From: Scandinavium sp051650185
GTDB taxonomy: Bacteria; Pseudomonadota; Gammaproteobacteria; Enterobacterales; Enterobacteriaceae
NCBI RefSeq assembly: GCF_051650185.1
Contig: NZ_JBOFIN010000025.1
Span: 1 to 35,627 of the forward strand
Direction: 5' to 3'
DNA length: 35,627 bases
Shown piece by piece: positions 7,269 to 13,100 of the stretch. The position numbers were made by a program, and so were the translations under genes. The notes beneath the pieces were generated by a model. That model was not told the DNA's origin. It saw only the letters and a list, made by a program, of their open reading frames with translations, and did not search any database. How positions within the stretch are numbered: position 1 is the first letter of the stretch; each line of letters begins with the position of its first letter.

Positions 7269-8702
7269 TTACACAATGCGGTTTGCCCTGATCCCGAGCA
7301 GCGTGGCCAGTTTTTCCAGCGTCTCACCGTGATGCCCGATGCCGATGGCGCAGTGATGCGCGGCCCCGCCGCGAGACCACTGTTCTGTAAAGGCCCGCGC
7401 TCCGTTCGCAAAGCGGTAGCGGCTGTTGGTGTTGCCGATGTCCAGCACTTCGCCCTCGACGGATTCCCCTTCGGCATACTGCAAAATCACCTGGTTGTGG
7501 ATATCTTCCACCACGGACAGGAAGGTCACCGGGCCGTTGCGTACGCTCATCTGAATAGAGATGCCTTTCCCTGGTTTGCCGTGATAAACCGGCAGCGGCA
7601 CCAGGCGCACCTCACTTTCTGCCATGGCCGGATGCGCCGGGCCATCGTGGCCCCACAGCACCACGTCATCATCAAAATCAATGCCGTACGGCTCAGCAAA
7701 GGAACCGCCCGCCCCAAGCAGCGACATGATTTTCATCGCAATGACATTTTTGACTTCGTACTCACCGGAGACAGGGATATCGCGCCCCGTCAGCAGGGTG
7801 TTACCCAGAATCAGTGAGGTGACGATGTTTTCGTAGGCGTTACCCGACGAGCCTTCGTAGTAATAGGCGAGCGCATCGAGCGAGTTTTCACGAACCAGGC
7901 TGTCGAGCGCGACGGCGGTGTGCATCGCTCGCTGCAATTCTTTCGCTTCGCAGCTGGGATCGGTGGTGAGTTTGTCGTTAATTTCGCGCTGCTTATCGTC
8001 CAGTTGCGCGGGTGTGACCTGCTCGCGCCAGTGCAGCAGCTCGCACATCTCCAGCGGCTGGAAGCGCACACCCAGCTTTGCCGACAGGTTAGTCATGTTG
8101 GAATAGACGTCGTACATGCCGTTGTAGTAATGCCCAAGCACGCCAATATGGGTTTGCGCGAGGCGCATTTTCAGGATGTGAGCGCCAAGCCAGGCTTCCG
8201 TTTGCTGCCAGACGTGCGGATCGTTATTCAGCGCTCCGACGATCATTTCCCAGCGGATCCCGGCGCGGTTAAAGACGTTTGCCAGCTCAGGCGCACTGCA
8301 AGCCTGACAATGCGCCAGCCATTCACCGGTACGCGCGCCGCGATCCGGCAAATCGCGGATCGCGCTATATGGCAATGTGCGCTCCGGCTGTAAGGCCAGG
8401 ATCAGCACCGGTACGGAGAATTGCTGCACTAACGGCAGCACCGTCGAGCTGAGAGCGTAGGTGCTGATAGCAATAATGATGACATCCGGCGCGGCCTGTT
8501 TGAGCTCCCGGGCGAAAGCATCGCTTTTCTCGGTCGAATCCAGCAGGCCACCGTTAATGATGTTTAGCTGCGGGGCGGCAAGACGCTGCTCAATGTCCTG
8601 CAAATACCCCAATAACCGCTGTTCCAGCCCGGCAAATTGCGGCCAGTAGGTGTTTAATCCAATGCCAAATAAGGCCGCGTTAAGCTTGTCCTGTGCATTC
8701 AT
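7269..8702 (-). CDS. AraA/FucI-like sugar isomerase family protein (first copy)
   Basis: This 477-residue isomerase-family protein is slightly closer to AraA than its neighbour. Glu314 (GEYEVKN, like GEGDWK of AraA), Glu337 (SFAEPYGIDF, like SFMEDYTYHF), His352 (VLWGHDG) and His450 (AAHHCAIG) match the AraA metal/catalytic set, so it is probably an active aldose-ketose isomerase. Its ATG overlaps the stop of the regulator gene (ATGA), implying translational coupling, and an AAGGAGA ribosome site lies inside the regulator's last codons. Together with the second copy it could form a hetero-oligomer or handle a second substrate; neither can be decided here. The sugar is unknown. Confidence 0.83.
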   Translation of the reverse strand: MNAQDKLNAALFGIGLNTYWPQFAGLEQRLLGYLQDIEQRLAAPQLNIINGGLLDSTEKSDAFARELKQAAPDVIIIAISTYALSSTVLPLVQQFSVPVLILALQPERTLPYSAIRDLPDRGARTGEWLAHCQACSAPELANVFNRAGIRWEMIVGALNNDPHVWQQTEAWLGAHILKMRLAQTHIGVLGHYYNGMYDVYSNMTNLSAKLGVRFQPLEMCELLHWREQVTPAQLDDKQREINDKLTTDPSCEAKELQRAMHTAVALDSLVRENSLDALAYYYEGSSGNAYENIVTSLILGNTLLTGRDIPVSGEYEVKNVIAMKIMSLLGAGGSFAEPYGIDFDDDVVLWGHDGPAHPAMAESEVRLVPLPVYHGKPGKGISIQMSVRNGPVTFLSVVEDIHNQVILQYAEGESVEGEVLDIGNTNSRYRFANGARAFTEQWSRGGAAHHCAIGIGHHGETLEKLATLLGIRANRIV

Positions 8703-9598
8703 AAAGTGTCTCCTTGAGAGAGTAAATTGCCTGAAAAGGGAAAAAGGCCTCGCCCGGTTCCAGCCGTCTGCAATGCTCGTCGACAGTGGCTGGGGGACTG
8801 ATTAAAGGTTTTTTGAAACATGACGGAAAAGTAATTGCTGTCGCTAAAACCGCTCACCGCAGCAACTTCAGAAATAGGCAGTTCGCTGGTCCCCAGCAAA
8901 AAGATGGCGTGGCAAAGCCGGCGCTGCATCTGGTAGCGGCTGATGGTCATGCCTGTCATTTGCTTAAAGGCATCCCGCACCGATCGCGGAGAAAGCTGAT
9001 GCCGCGAACAAAGCGAGTCCAGTTCGAACTTCTCGTTGAGATGCGAACCCAGCGTCGCCATCACCAGATCGATATCCTTTCGCGCCTGAACCATCGGCTT
9101 ATCAGGCGCACAGCGATGGCGCATAAGCAGCAGCGTCAGTTCGAGAAAAAGGGATTCCGTCAGCCTCAGGGAAATCGAATCTTGCCTGCGACATTCCGCA
9201 TCCAGGCGTTCAACCTGTTGACGTATCAACGCCAGCGATTCAACGGTTAAGCGCCAGCTGCGGCTTTCCTGATCCGTTTCGGTGCCGGGTAACAGACTGT
9301 TCCAGTCCGTACCGATACGCAGACGATCGCGGCAAAAAAGAATGTTGCCCAGCTCAAGATTGTCGACCAACTCGTAGTAGTGAGAGTCCTGCTGGGTAAC
9401 GTAAAACATGTCGCCATAGGTAATGCGGTGCGGCAAACCATTCCAGATGTGCAAGCCATTCCCCCGCCAGACAATGACTATCTCGTCAAAATCATGCCGA
9501 TGAAGCGGGAACGGATCCTGAGGACTGCGGTGTTCCACCGCCACTGGATGGGCGGCACTGGTGAAGTAGTCACTGCGTCGGAGCATTAGCGATGTCAT
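8699..9598 (-). CDS. AraC-family regulator, RhaR-like
   Basis: This 299-residue regulator resembles E. coli RhaR and, less closely, RhaS. The N-terminal cupin ligand domain carries HRHDFDEIVIVWRGNGLH (33-50), nearly the RhaR signature. The C-terminal DNA-binding domain has two helix-turn-helix units at about 192-211 and 241-262 (SEVAAVSGFSDSNYFSVMFQ). I chose the ATG at 9598, with GGGGA 6 bases upstream; a TTG 8 codons earlier is the only upstream alternative. It is the first gene of the cluster and overlaps the first isomerase by 4 bases, so it probably autoregulates and activates the operon in response to a rhamnose-like or other deoxy/plain sugar. The ligand is inferred from similarity only. 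Confidence 0.87.
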   Translation of the reverse strand: MTSLMLRRSDYFTSAAHPVAVEHRSPQDPFPLHRHDFDEIVIVWRGNGLHIWNGLPHRITYGDMFYVTQQDSHYYELVDNLELGNILFCRDRLRIGTDWNSLLPGTETDQESRSWRLTVESLALIRQQVERLDAECRRQDSISLRLTESLFLELTLLLMRHRCAPDKPMVQARKDIDLVMATLGSHLNEKFELDSLCSRHQLSPRSVRDAFKQMTGMTISRYQMQRRLCHAIFLLGTSELPISEVAAVSGFSDSNYFSVMFQKTFNQSPSHCRRALQTAGTGRGLFPFSGNLLSQGDTL

Positions 9599-9631
9599 GG
9601 ATTTCCCCGCGAATGGCTGCAAGATGAAGCC

Positions 9632-9637
9632 AATATA
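9632..9637 (-). promoter_or_regulatory. Candidate -10 box for the sugar cluster
   Basis: TATATT on the minus strand lies 34 bases before the regulator ATG. No good -35 hexamer is found at 15-18 bases, which would suit an activator-dependent promoter. Two TGATTTT copies with starts 23 bp apart lie upstream on the same strand, possible half-sites for an AraC-type activator. Confidence 0.35.
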
Positions 9638-9727
9638 GGGCAGACGAAAGTTGAAGCGCCTTAAGAGGCAGGTGGAAAATCAGGCCGATCGTGGCCAAAA
9701 AATCAAGAAACAGGCAGGGATTGTTGA

Positions 9728-9749
9728 AGTTGCAATGCTGATCACATTT
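9728..9749 (-). promoter_or_regulatory. Candidate CRP site upstream of the sugar cluster
   Basis: Minus-strand AAATGTGATC followed by AGCATTGCAACT matches the left half of the CRP consensus exactly and the right half weakly (TTGCA for TCACA). A second, poorer TGTGA half-site lies at 9757-9778. CRP control would be expected for sugar catabolism. The distance to the candidate -10 (about 100 bases) is long for direct activation. Confidence 0.35.
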
Positions 9750-9790
9750 CAATAACAAATGGCCAGACGCATCACAATCAGAACGGAATC

Positions 9791-9818
9791 AAAAAAAATG
9801 CGGGCTAAGCAGCCCGCA
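9791..9818 (-). terminator. Intrinsic terminator of mdh
   Basis: On the minus strand TGCGGGCT and AGCCCGCA (arms at 9811-9818 and 9799-9806) close a 4-base loop and are followed by eight U residues (9798-9791). It lies 29 bases after the mdh stop and insulates mdh from the sugar cluster downstream. Confidence 0.92.
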
Positions 9819-9846
9819 CATTATCGTTACTGGAAAGCTATGAACA

Positions 9847-10785
9847 TCACTTGTTCACAAACTCTTCACCCAGCACGATATCTTTCTTCAGGGTATCGAG
9901 CATGCCTTCCATCGCGTGTTGTTCAAACGCGCTCAGCTTGCCGATAGACTGGCGCTCTTCCACCCCGTTCTTGCCGAGCAGCAGCGGCTGTGAGAAGAAG
10001 CGAGCATGTTCGCCGTCACCTTCAACATAAGCACACTCAACAACGCCTTTCTCACCCTGCAGTGCACGCACCAGAGAAAGACCAAAGCGAGCCGCCGCCT
10101 GGCCCATAGACAGTGTCGCGGAGCCGCCACCGGCTTTCGCTTCCACCACTTCGGTGCCTGCGTTCTGAATACGCTTCGTCAGGTCTGCCACTTCCTGTTC
10201 GGAGAAGCTCACACCTGGAATTTGCGACAGCAGCGGCAGAATCGTCACGCCTGAGTGACCACCGATAACCGGCACTTCAACGTCTGTTGGCTGTTTACCT
10301 TTCAGTTCCGCCACAAAAGTATTCGAGCGGATGATATCCAGCGTGGTCACACCAAACAGTTTGTTTTTGTCATAAACGCCCGCTTTCTTCAGCACTTCTG
10401 CTGCAATCGCGACCGTGGTGTTAACCGGGTTGGTGATGATCCCAATGCAGGCTTTCGGACAGGTTTTCGCAACCTGCTGCACGAGGTTCTTCACGATGCC
10501 CGCGTTGACGTTAAACAGATCGGAACGATCCATCCCTGGTTTACGCGCGACACCGGCAGAAATCAGCACCACATCAGCGCCTTCCAGTGCTGGTGTTGCG
10601 TCTTCGCCGGAAAAGCCTTTGATCCTGACCGCGGTCGGGATATGGCTGAGATCAACCGCCACGCCAGGTGTGACTGGCGCGATATCATACAGGGAGAGTT
10701 CTGAGCCGGAAGGCAGTTGGGTCTTAAGTAGTAGGGCAAGCGCCTGACCGATACCGCCAGCTGCGCCGAGGACTGCGACTTTCAT
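9847..10785 (-). CDS. mdh: Malate dehydrogenase (NAD)
   Basis: This 312-residue TCA-cycle enzyme interconverts malate and oxaloacetate with NAD. The glycine-rich GAAGGIG nucleotide loop is at 7-13, with Asp34 for the adenosine ribose. Substrate and catalytic residues Arg81, Arg87, Asn119, Asp150, Arg153 and His177 are all present. Length is identical to E. coli Mdh and sequence close to it throughout. An AAGGAG ribosome site precedes the ATG. It diverges from argR and ends in a strong terminator. Confidence 0.98.
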   Translation of the reverse strand: MKVAVLGAAGGIGQALALLLKTQLPSGSELSLYDIAPVTPGVAVDLSHIPTAVRIKGFSGEDATPALEGADVVLISAGVARKPGMDRSDLFNVNAGIVKNLVQQVAKTCPKACIGIITNPVNTTVAIAAEVLKKAGVYDKNKLFGVTTLDIIRSNTFVAELKGKQPTDVEVPVIGGHSGVTILPLLSQIPGVSFSEQEVADLTKRIQNAGTEVVEAKAGGGSATLSMGQAAARFGLSLVRALQGEKGVVECAYVEGDGEHARFFSQPLLLGKNGVEERQSIGKLSAFEQHAMEGMLDTLKKDIVLGEEFVNK

Positions 10786-10836
10786 CCTAAACTCCTTATT
10801 ATGGTTAGTTTCATCTACCGAAACTCCGTTGCGGCA

Positions 10837-10865
10837 ACCTTAATTCACAAGGTAAACAATAACAA
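10837..10865 (-). promoter_or_regulatory. Candidate sigma70 promoter for mdh
   Basis: On the minus strand TTGTTA (10865-10860) and TAAGGT (10842-10837) are separated by 17 bases, placing the start about 45 bases before the mdh ATG. Other promoters may exist; this is the best pair I see by eye. Confidence 0.35.
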
Positions 10866-10952
10866 TAAGCGGCGTTACAGAATGCGGCGTTCCCCGCAGC
10901 ATTGCGTTGTTATCGCTCACTTTACCGCCTGAATCAGGCTTAACGCGACGGC

Positions 10953-10975
10953 GTAACCAGTCGACTACTGGTTAC
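10953..10975. repeat. 23-bp inverted repeat in the mdh-argR region
   Basis: GTAACCAGT (10953-10961) and ACTGGTTAC (10967-10975) are perfect 9-bp arms around a 5-base spacer, midway between the divergent genes. It could be an operator or a short hairpin; no U-tract follows on either side. The rest of 10786-11200 is AT-rich promoter DNA with no open frame I would support. Confidence 0.45.
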
Positions 10976-11136
10976 AATACACCCAGCAAGTTGGGCAAAA
11001 CAACATCATTTTGATAACAATTGATTTACTTTTACCCTTATTTCCGCGCCGTGACGAAAGCATGTTCCCTGATAACGATTTTTGATAAAATCGTTCCCTT
11101 TCATAACATTATTTCAGCCTTATTGATGGCAGATAA

Positions 11137-11174
11137 TTTGCATAAAAATTCATTCATATGCATAATAATGTTGT
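11137..11174 (+). promoter_or_regulatory. Two tandem ARG boxes (ArgR operator)
   Basis: Two 18-bp boxes, 11137-11154 (core TGCAT-AAAA-ATTCA) and 11157-11174 (core TGCAT-AATA-ATGTT), match the TGAAT-N4-ATTCA ARG-box pattern. They are separated by 2 bp, the usual tandem layout for the ArgR hexamer. They cover the argR promoter. Confidence 0.75.
11138..11166 (+). promoter_or_regulatory. argR promoter overlapped by ARG boxes
   Basis: TTGCAT (11138-11143) and CATAAT (11161-11166) are spaced by 17 bases, a good sigma70 pair 35 bases before the argR ATG. Both hexamers fall inside ARG boxes, which explains ArgR autorepression. A second possible pair, TTGATA (11082-11087) with TAACAT (11104-11109), lies upstream. 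Confidence 0.6.
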
Positions 11175-11200
11175 TTTTCCCGCCATGATATGGGTGACTT

Positions 11201-11671
11201 ATGCGAAGCTCGTCTAAGCAAGAAGAATTAGTCAAAGCGTTTAAAGCGCTGCTTAAAGAAGAAAAATTCAGTTCTCAGGGCGAAATCGTCCAGGCATTGC
11301 AGGAAGAAGGCTTTGATAATATCAATCAGTCTAAAGTCTCCCGCATGCTGACGAAGTTCGGTGCAGTCCGTACCCGCAACGCCAAAATGGAGATGGTTTA
11401 TTGTCTGCCTGCTGAGCTTGGCGTCCCAACCACCTCCAGCCCGCTGAAGAATCTGGTGCTGGACATCGACTATAACGATGCGGTGGTGGTTATCCACACA
11501 AGCCCGGGCGCGGCACAGTTGATTGCTCGTCTGCTGGATTCTTTGGGTAAAGCAGAAGGCATTCTGGGTAGCATCGCGGGCGATGACACCATCTTCACCA
11601 CTCCCGCACGCGGTTTCACGGTAAAAGAGTTGTACGAAGCCATTCTGGTGTTATTCGAGCAAGAACTGTAA
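11201..11671 (+). CDS. argR: ArgR, arginine repressor
   Basis: This 156-residue repressor matches E. coli ArgR in length and nearly all residues. The N-terminal winged helix (1-70) contains the NQSKVSRMLTKFGAVRTRNAKMEMVYCLP DNA-contact region in two adjoining parts. The C-terminal domain (about 80-156) forms the trimer interface and binds L-arginine through GTIAGDDT-type residues, here GSIAGDDTIF. With arginine it represses arginine biosynthesis genes and itself; it also serves as an accessory factor in plasmid dimer resolution. The ribosome site is weak (GGGTGA before ATG). Confidence 0.97.
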   Translation: MRSSSKQEELVKAFKALLKEEKFSSQGEIVQALQEEGFDNINQSKVSRMLTKFGAVRTRNAKMEMVYCLPAELGVPTTSSPLKNLVLDIDYNDAVVVIHTSPGAAQLIARLLDSLGKAEGILGSIAGDDTIFTTPARGFTVKELYEAILVLFEQEL

Positions 11672-11678
11672 GCGACCC

Positions 11679-11700
11679 CTCTCCGGTTAGCGCCGGAGAG
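11679..11700 (+). terminator. Hairpin after argR, probable weak terminator
   Basis: CTCTCCGG (11679-11686) pairs with CCGGAGAG (11693-11700) around a 6-base loop, 8 bases after the argR stop. The following tract is TCTCCTCCCTT, pyrimidine-rich but not a proper U-run. Confidence 0.5.
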
Positions 11701-12045
11701 TCTCCTCCCTTCCTGACGCACCGAAGCGCTACATAAACCTCCCTTTTCTTTAACATTAAGTGCGTTTCACTGCCTTAATGTATTCATCCAGTGAATCTCG
11801 TTAGCAAAATCGCACAAAATATCAAATTCATCTATCTCTATGATTTTCTTATTGTTAATAGAGTAACTTTTGCATTCCCTGCCATTTCTAATGCCTTTTA
11901 GTTATAAAAATGACGTTTTTTGACATTTAATTACACGGGCAATCATTAGCCTGGTATTAATTTTTTAGGTGATTAGTGTATACTTGATTTTGTGATGAGG
12001 GTCACGAAACAAGGCCCTGATAAAAAATTCGACGAGGTGAATATT
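11701..12045 (+). other. AT-rich intergenic region upstream of yhcN
   Basis: This 345-base region holds no coding frame I would support. Its first 270 bases are AT-rich with no feature I can name. At its end lie a TATACT -10 box (11979-11984), a CRP-like palindrome (TGTGA at 11991, TCACG at 12002) and the yhcN ribosome site GAGGTGAATATT just before 12046. A small RNA cannot be excluded by eye. Confidence 0.4.
11979..12009 (+). promoter_or_regulatory. Candidate yhcN -10 box with overlapping CRP-like site
   Basis: TATACT (11979-11984) is a near-consensus -10; the -35 (TTAATT, 17 bases upstream) is poor. A 9-of-10 match to TGTGA-N6-TCACA (11991-12006) sits right over the expected start site, a position that would favour repression rather than activation if CRP binds. 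Confidence 0.35.
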
Positions 12046-12309
12046 ATGAAAATCAAAACCACTGTAAGCGCATTGACCATCCTTTCTGTTCTCTCTTTCG
12101 GCGCTTTTGCAGCAGATTCCATCAATGCAGACCAGGCCGCTAATCGCCAGGCGATTGGAACTGTTTCTGTCGGTGCTGTCGGTTCTTCTCCAATGGACAT
12201 GCACCAGATGCTGGATCAAAAAGCCCAGGAACAAGGTGCTTCTTCTTACCGCATCATCGAAGCACGCACTGGTAAAAGCTGGCACGCCACTGCAGAGCTG
12301 TACAAATAA
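12046..12309 (+). CDS. yhcN: YhcN, periplasmic stress-response peptide (YhcN/DUF1471 family)
   Basis: This 87-residue exported protein is nearly the same as E. coli YhcN. The signal peptide is residues 1-22 (cleavage before ADSI), followed by one YhcN/BhsA-type domain ending in the conserved GKSWHATAELYK. Family members respond to acid, peroxide and biofilm cues; the biochemical role is unknown. I chose the ATG at 12046 (MKIKTT), with GAGGTG upstream, over an in-frame ATG at 11992 that would destroy the signal peptide. A paralogue follows 108 bases downstream. Confidence 0.93.
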   Translation: MKIKTTVSALTILSVLSFGAFAADSINADQAANRQAIGTVSVGAVGSSPMDMHQMLDQKAQEQGASSYRIIEARTGKSWHATAELYK

Positions 12310-12417
12310 GTTTTCTTTCTAGTCAGAAGCAAAAAACGAATGTAACCCCGCGGCACCAGGCATAAAAAAAGCAGTTCAAACCTTCTCGCCGCGTATCACT
12401 GAATTGAGGTAAAGATT

Positions 12418-12684
12418 ATGAAAAACGCAATGATTATCGCATCCCTGGGTCTGGCATCTGTTCTGTCTTTCAGCGCCGGTGCTGCTGTTCATCAGGTTAG
12501 CGCAGAGCAGGCACAAAACCTGCAGTCCATGGGTACCGTCTCTGTTTCTCAGGTAGGTAGCGCACCAATGGACATGCGTCATGAACTGGCTGCTAAAGCT
12601 GAAAAAGAAGGTGCTTCTTCCTACCGCATTATCGAAGCGCGTTCAGGCGATACCTGGCACGCTACGGCTGAGCTGTACAAATAA
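12418..12684 (+). CDS. Second YhcN-family periplasmic peptide (tandem paralogue)
   Basis: This 88-residue exported protein has a signal peptide (1-23, cleavage after AGAA) and a YhcN-type domain sharing IGTVSV/MGTVSV, SPMDM/APMDM, GASSYRIIEAR and WHATAELYK with the upstream gene. It is a diverged tandem duplicate; E. coli has a single yhcN here. The ribosome site is GAGGTAAAGATT before ATG. A strong terminator follows, and no terminator separates the two copies, so they may share a transcript. Confidence 0.9.
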   Translation: MKNAMIIASLGLASVLSFSAGAAVHQVSAEQAQNLQSMGTVSVSQVGSAPMDMRHELAAKAEKEGASSYRIIEARSGDTWHATAELYK

Positions 12685-12709
12685 ACCCTCGTCGTCTTAC
12701 TGACGACTT

Positions 12710-12734
12710 GCCCCCGCCTGTCGGGGGCTTTTTT
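12710..12734 (+). terminator. Intrinsic terminator of the yhcN pair
   Basis: GCCCCCG (12710-12716) and CGGGGGC (12722-12728) form a perfect 7-bp stem with a 5-base loop, followed by TTTTTTG. It lies between the second yhcN-type gene and the convergent yhcO. Confidence 0.92.
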
Positions 12735-12772
12735 GTTTTATTGCCCGGCCTACTCAACCACGATAAACCTTT

Positions 12773-13048
12773 TTATTTGTGGCGTACGTTAAAACGCAGC
12801 ATCCCTTCCAGCTCTTCTTCCGCTTCATCAAACAGCAAAATGAGTGCGCCGTAGCGTCGGTGCTGTGCCTCGTCGAGATGGATAAACTCAATCTCCAGCG
12901 GCAACGGTAACTCGCTGTTGGTCACGGCTTCCCAGAGTGAATCAAGATCGCGAATCTGCACACCCGCAAGGGAAAACGTGCGGGTAAACTCACGGTAAAA
13001 ATCGTTTTGATTGCCGATATGTTTGAAATCAAAGGTATAGCTTTTCAT
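12773..13048 (-). CDS. yhcO: YhcO, barstar-family protein
   Basis: This 91-residue acidic protein matches E. coli YhcO and the barstar (barnase inhibitor) fold family, with the pattern LAGVQIRDLDSLWEAVTNS-ELPLP typical of the family. Barstar inhibits an RNase in Bacillus; no cognate RNase toxin is encoded nearby, and the role of the enterobacterial protein is unknown. It follows the GabD-like gene on the same strand by 52 bases with a GC-rich hairpin between. Confidence 0.88.
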   Translation of the reverse strand: MKSYTFDFKHIGNQNDFYREFTRTFSLAGVQIRDLDSLWEAVTNSELPLPLEIEFIHLDEAQHRRYGALILLFDEAEEELEGMLRFNVRHK

Positions 13049-13071
13049 GCATGCCCCGCCTCACCCCAGAC

Positions 13072-13089
13072 GGGCGGCACAAGCCGCCC
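13072..13089 (-). other. GC-rich hairpin between the dehydrogenase gene and yhcO
   Basis: GGGCGGC (13072-13078) and GCCGCCC (13083-13089) form a 7-bp stem with a 4-base loop. It lies 11 bases after the GabD-like stop on the minus strand. No minus-strand U-tract follows, so it may only stabilise or partly attenuate transcription into yhcO. Confidence 0.45.
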
Positions 13090-13100
13090 TTTGTATTCGC

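Noticed and set aside
11679..11700. argR hairpin as a strong intrinsic terminator
   Set aside because: The stem is good but no real U-run follows, so it is listed only as a probable weak terminator.
12773..13048. YhcO as antitoxin of a toxin-antitoxin pair
   Set aside because: It is barstar-like, but no RNase toxin gene is next to it, and the neighbours are an ALDH gene and yhcN genes.
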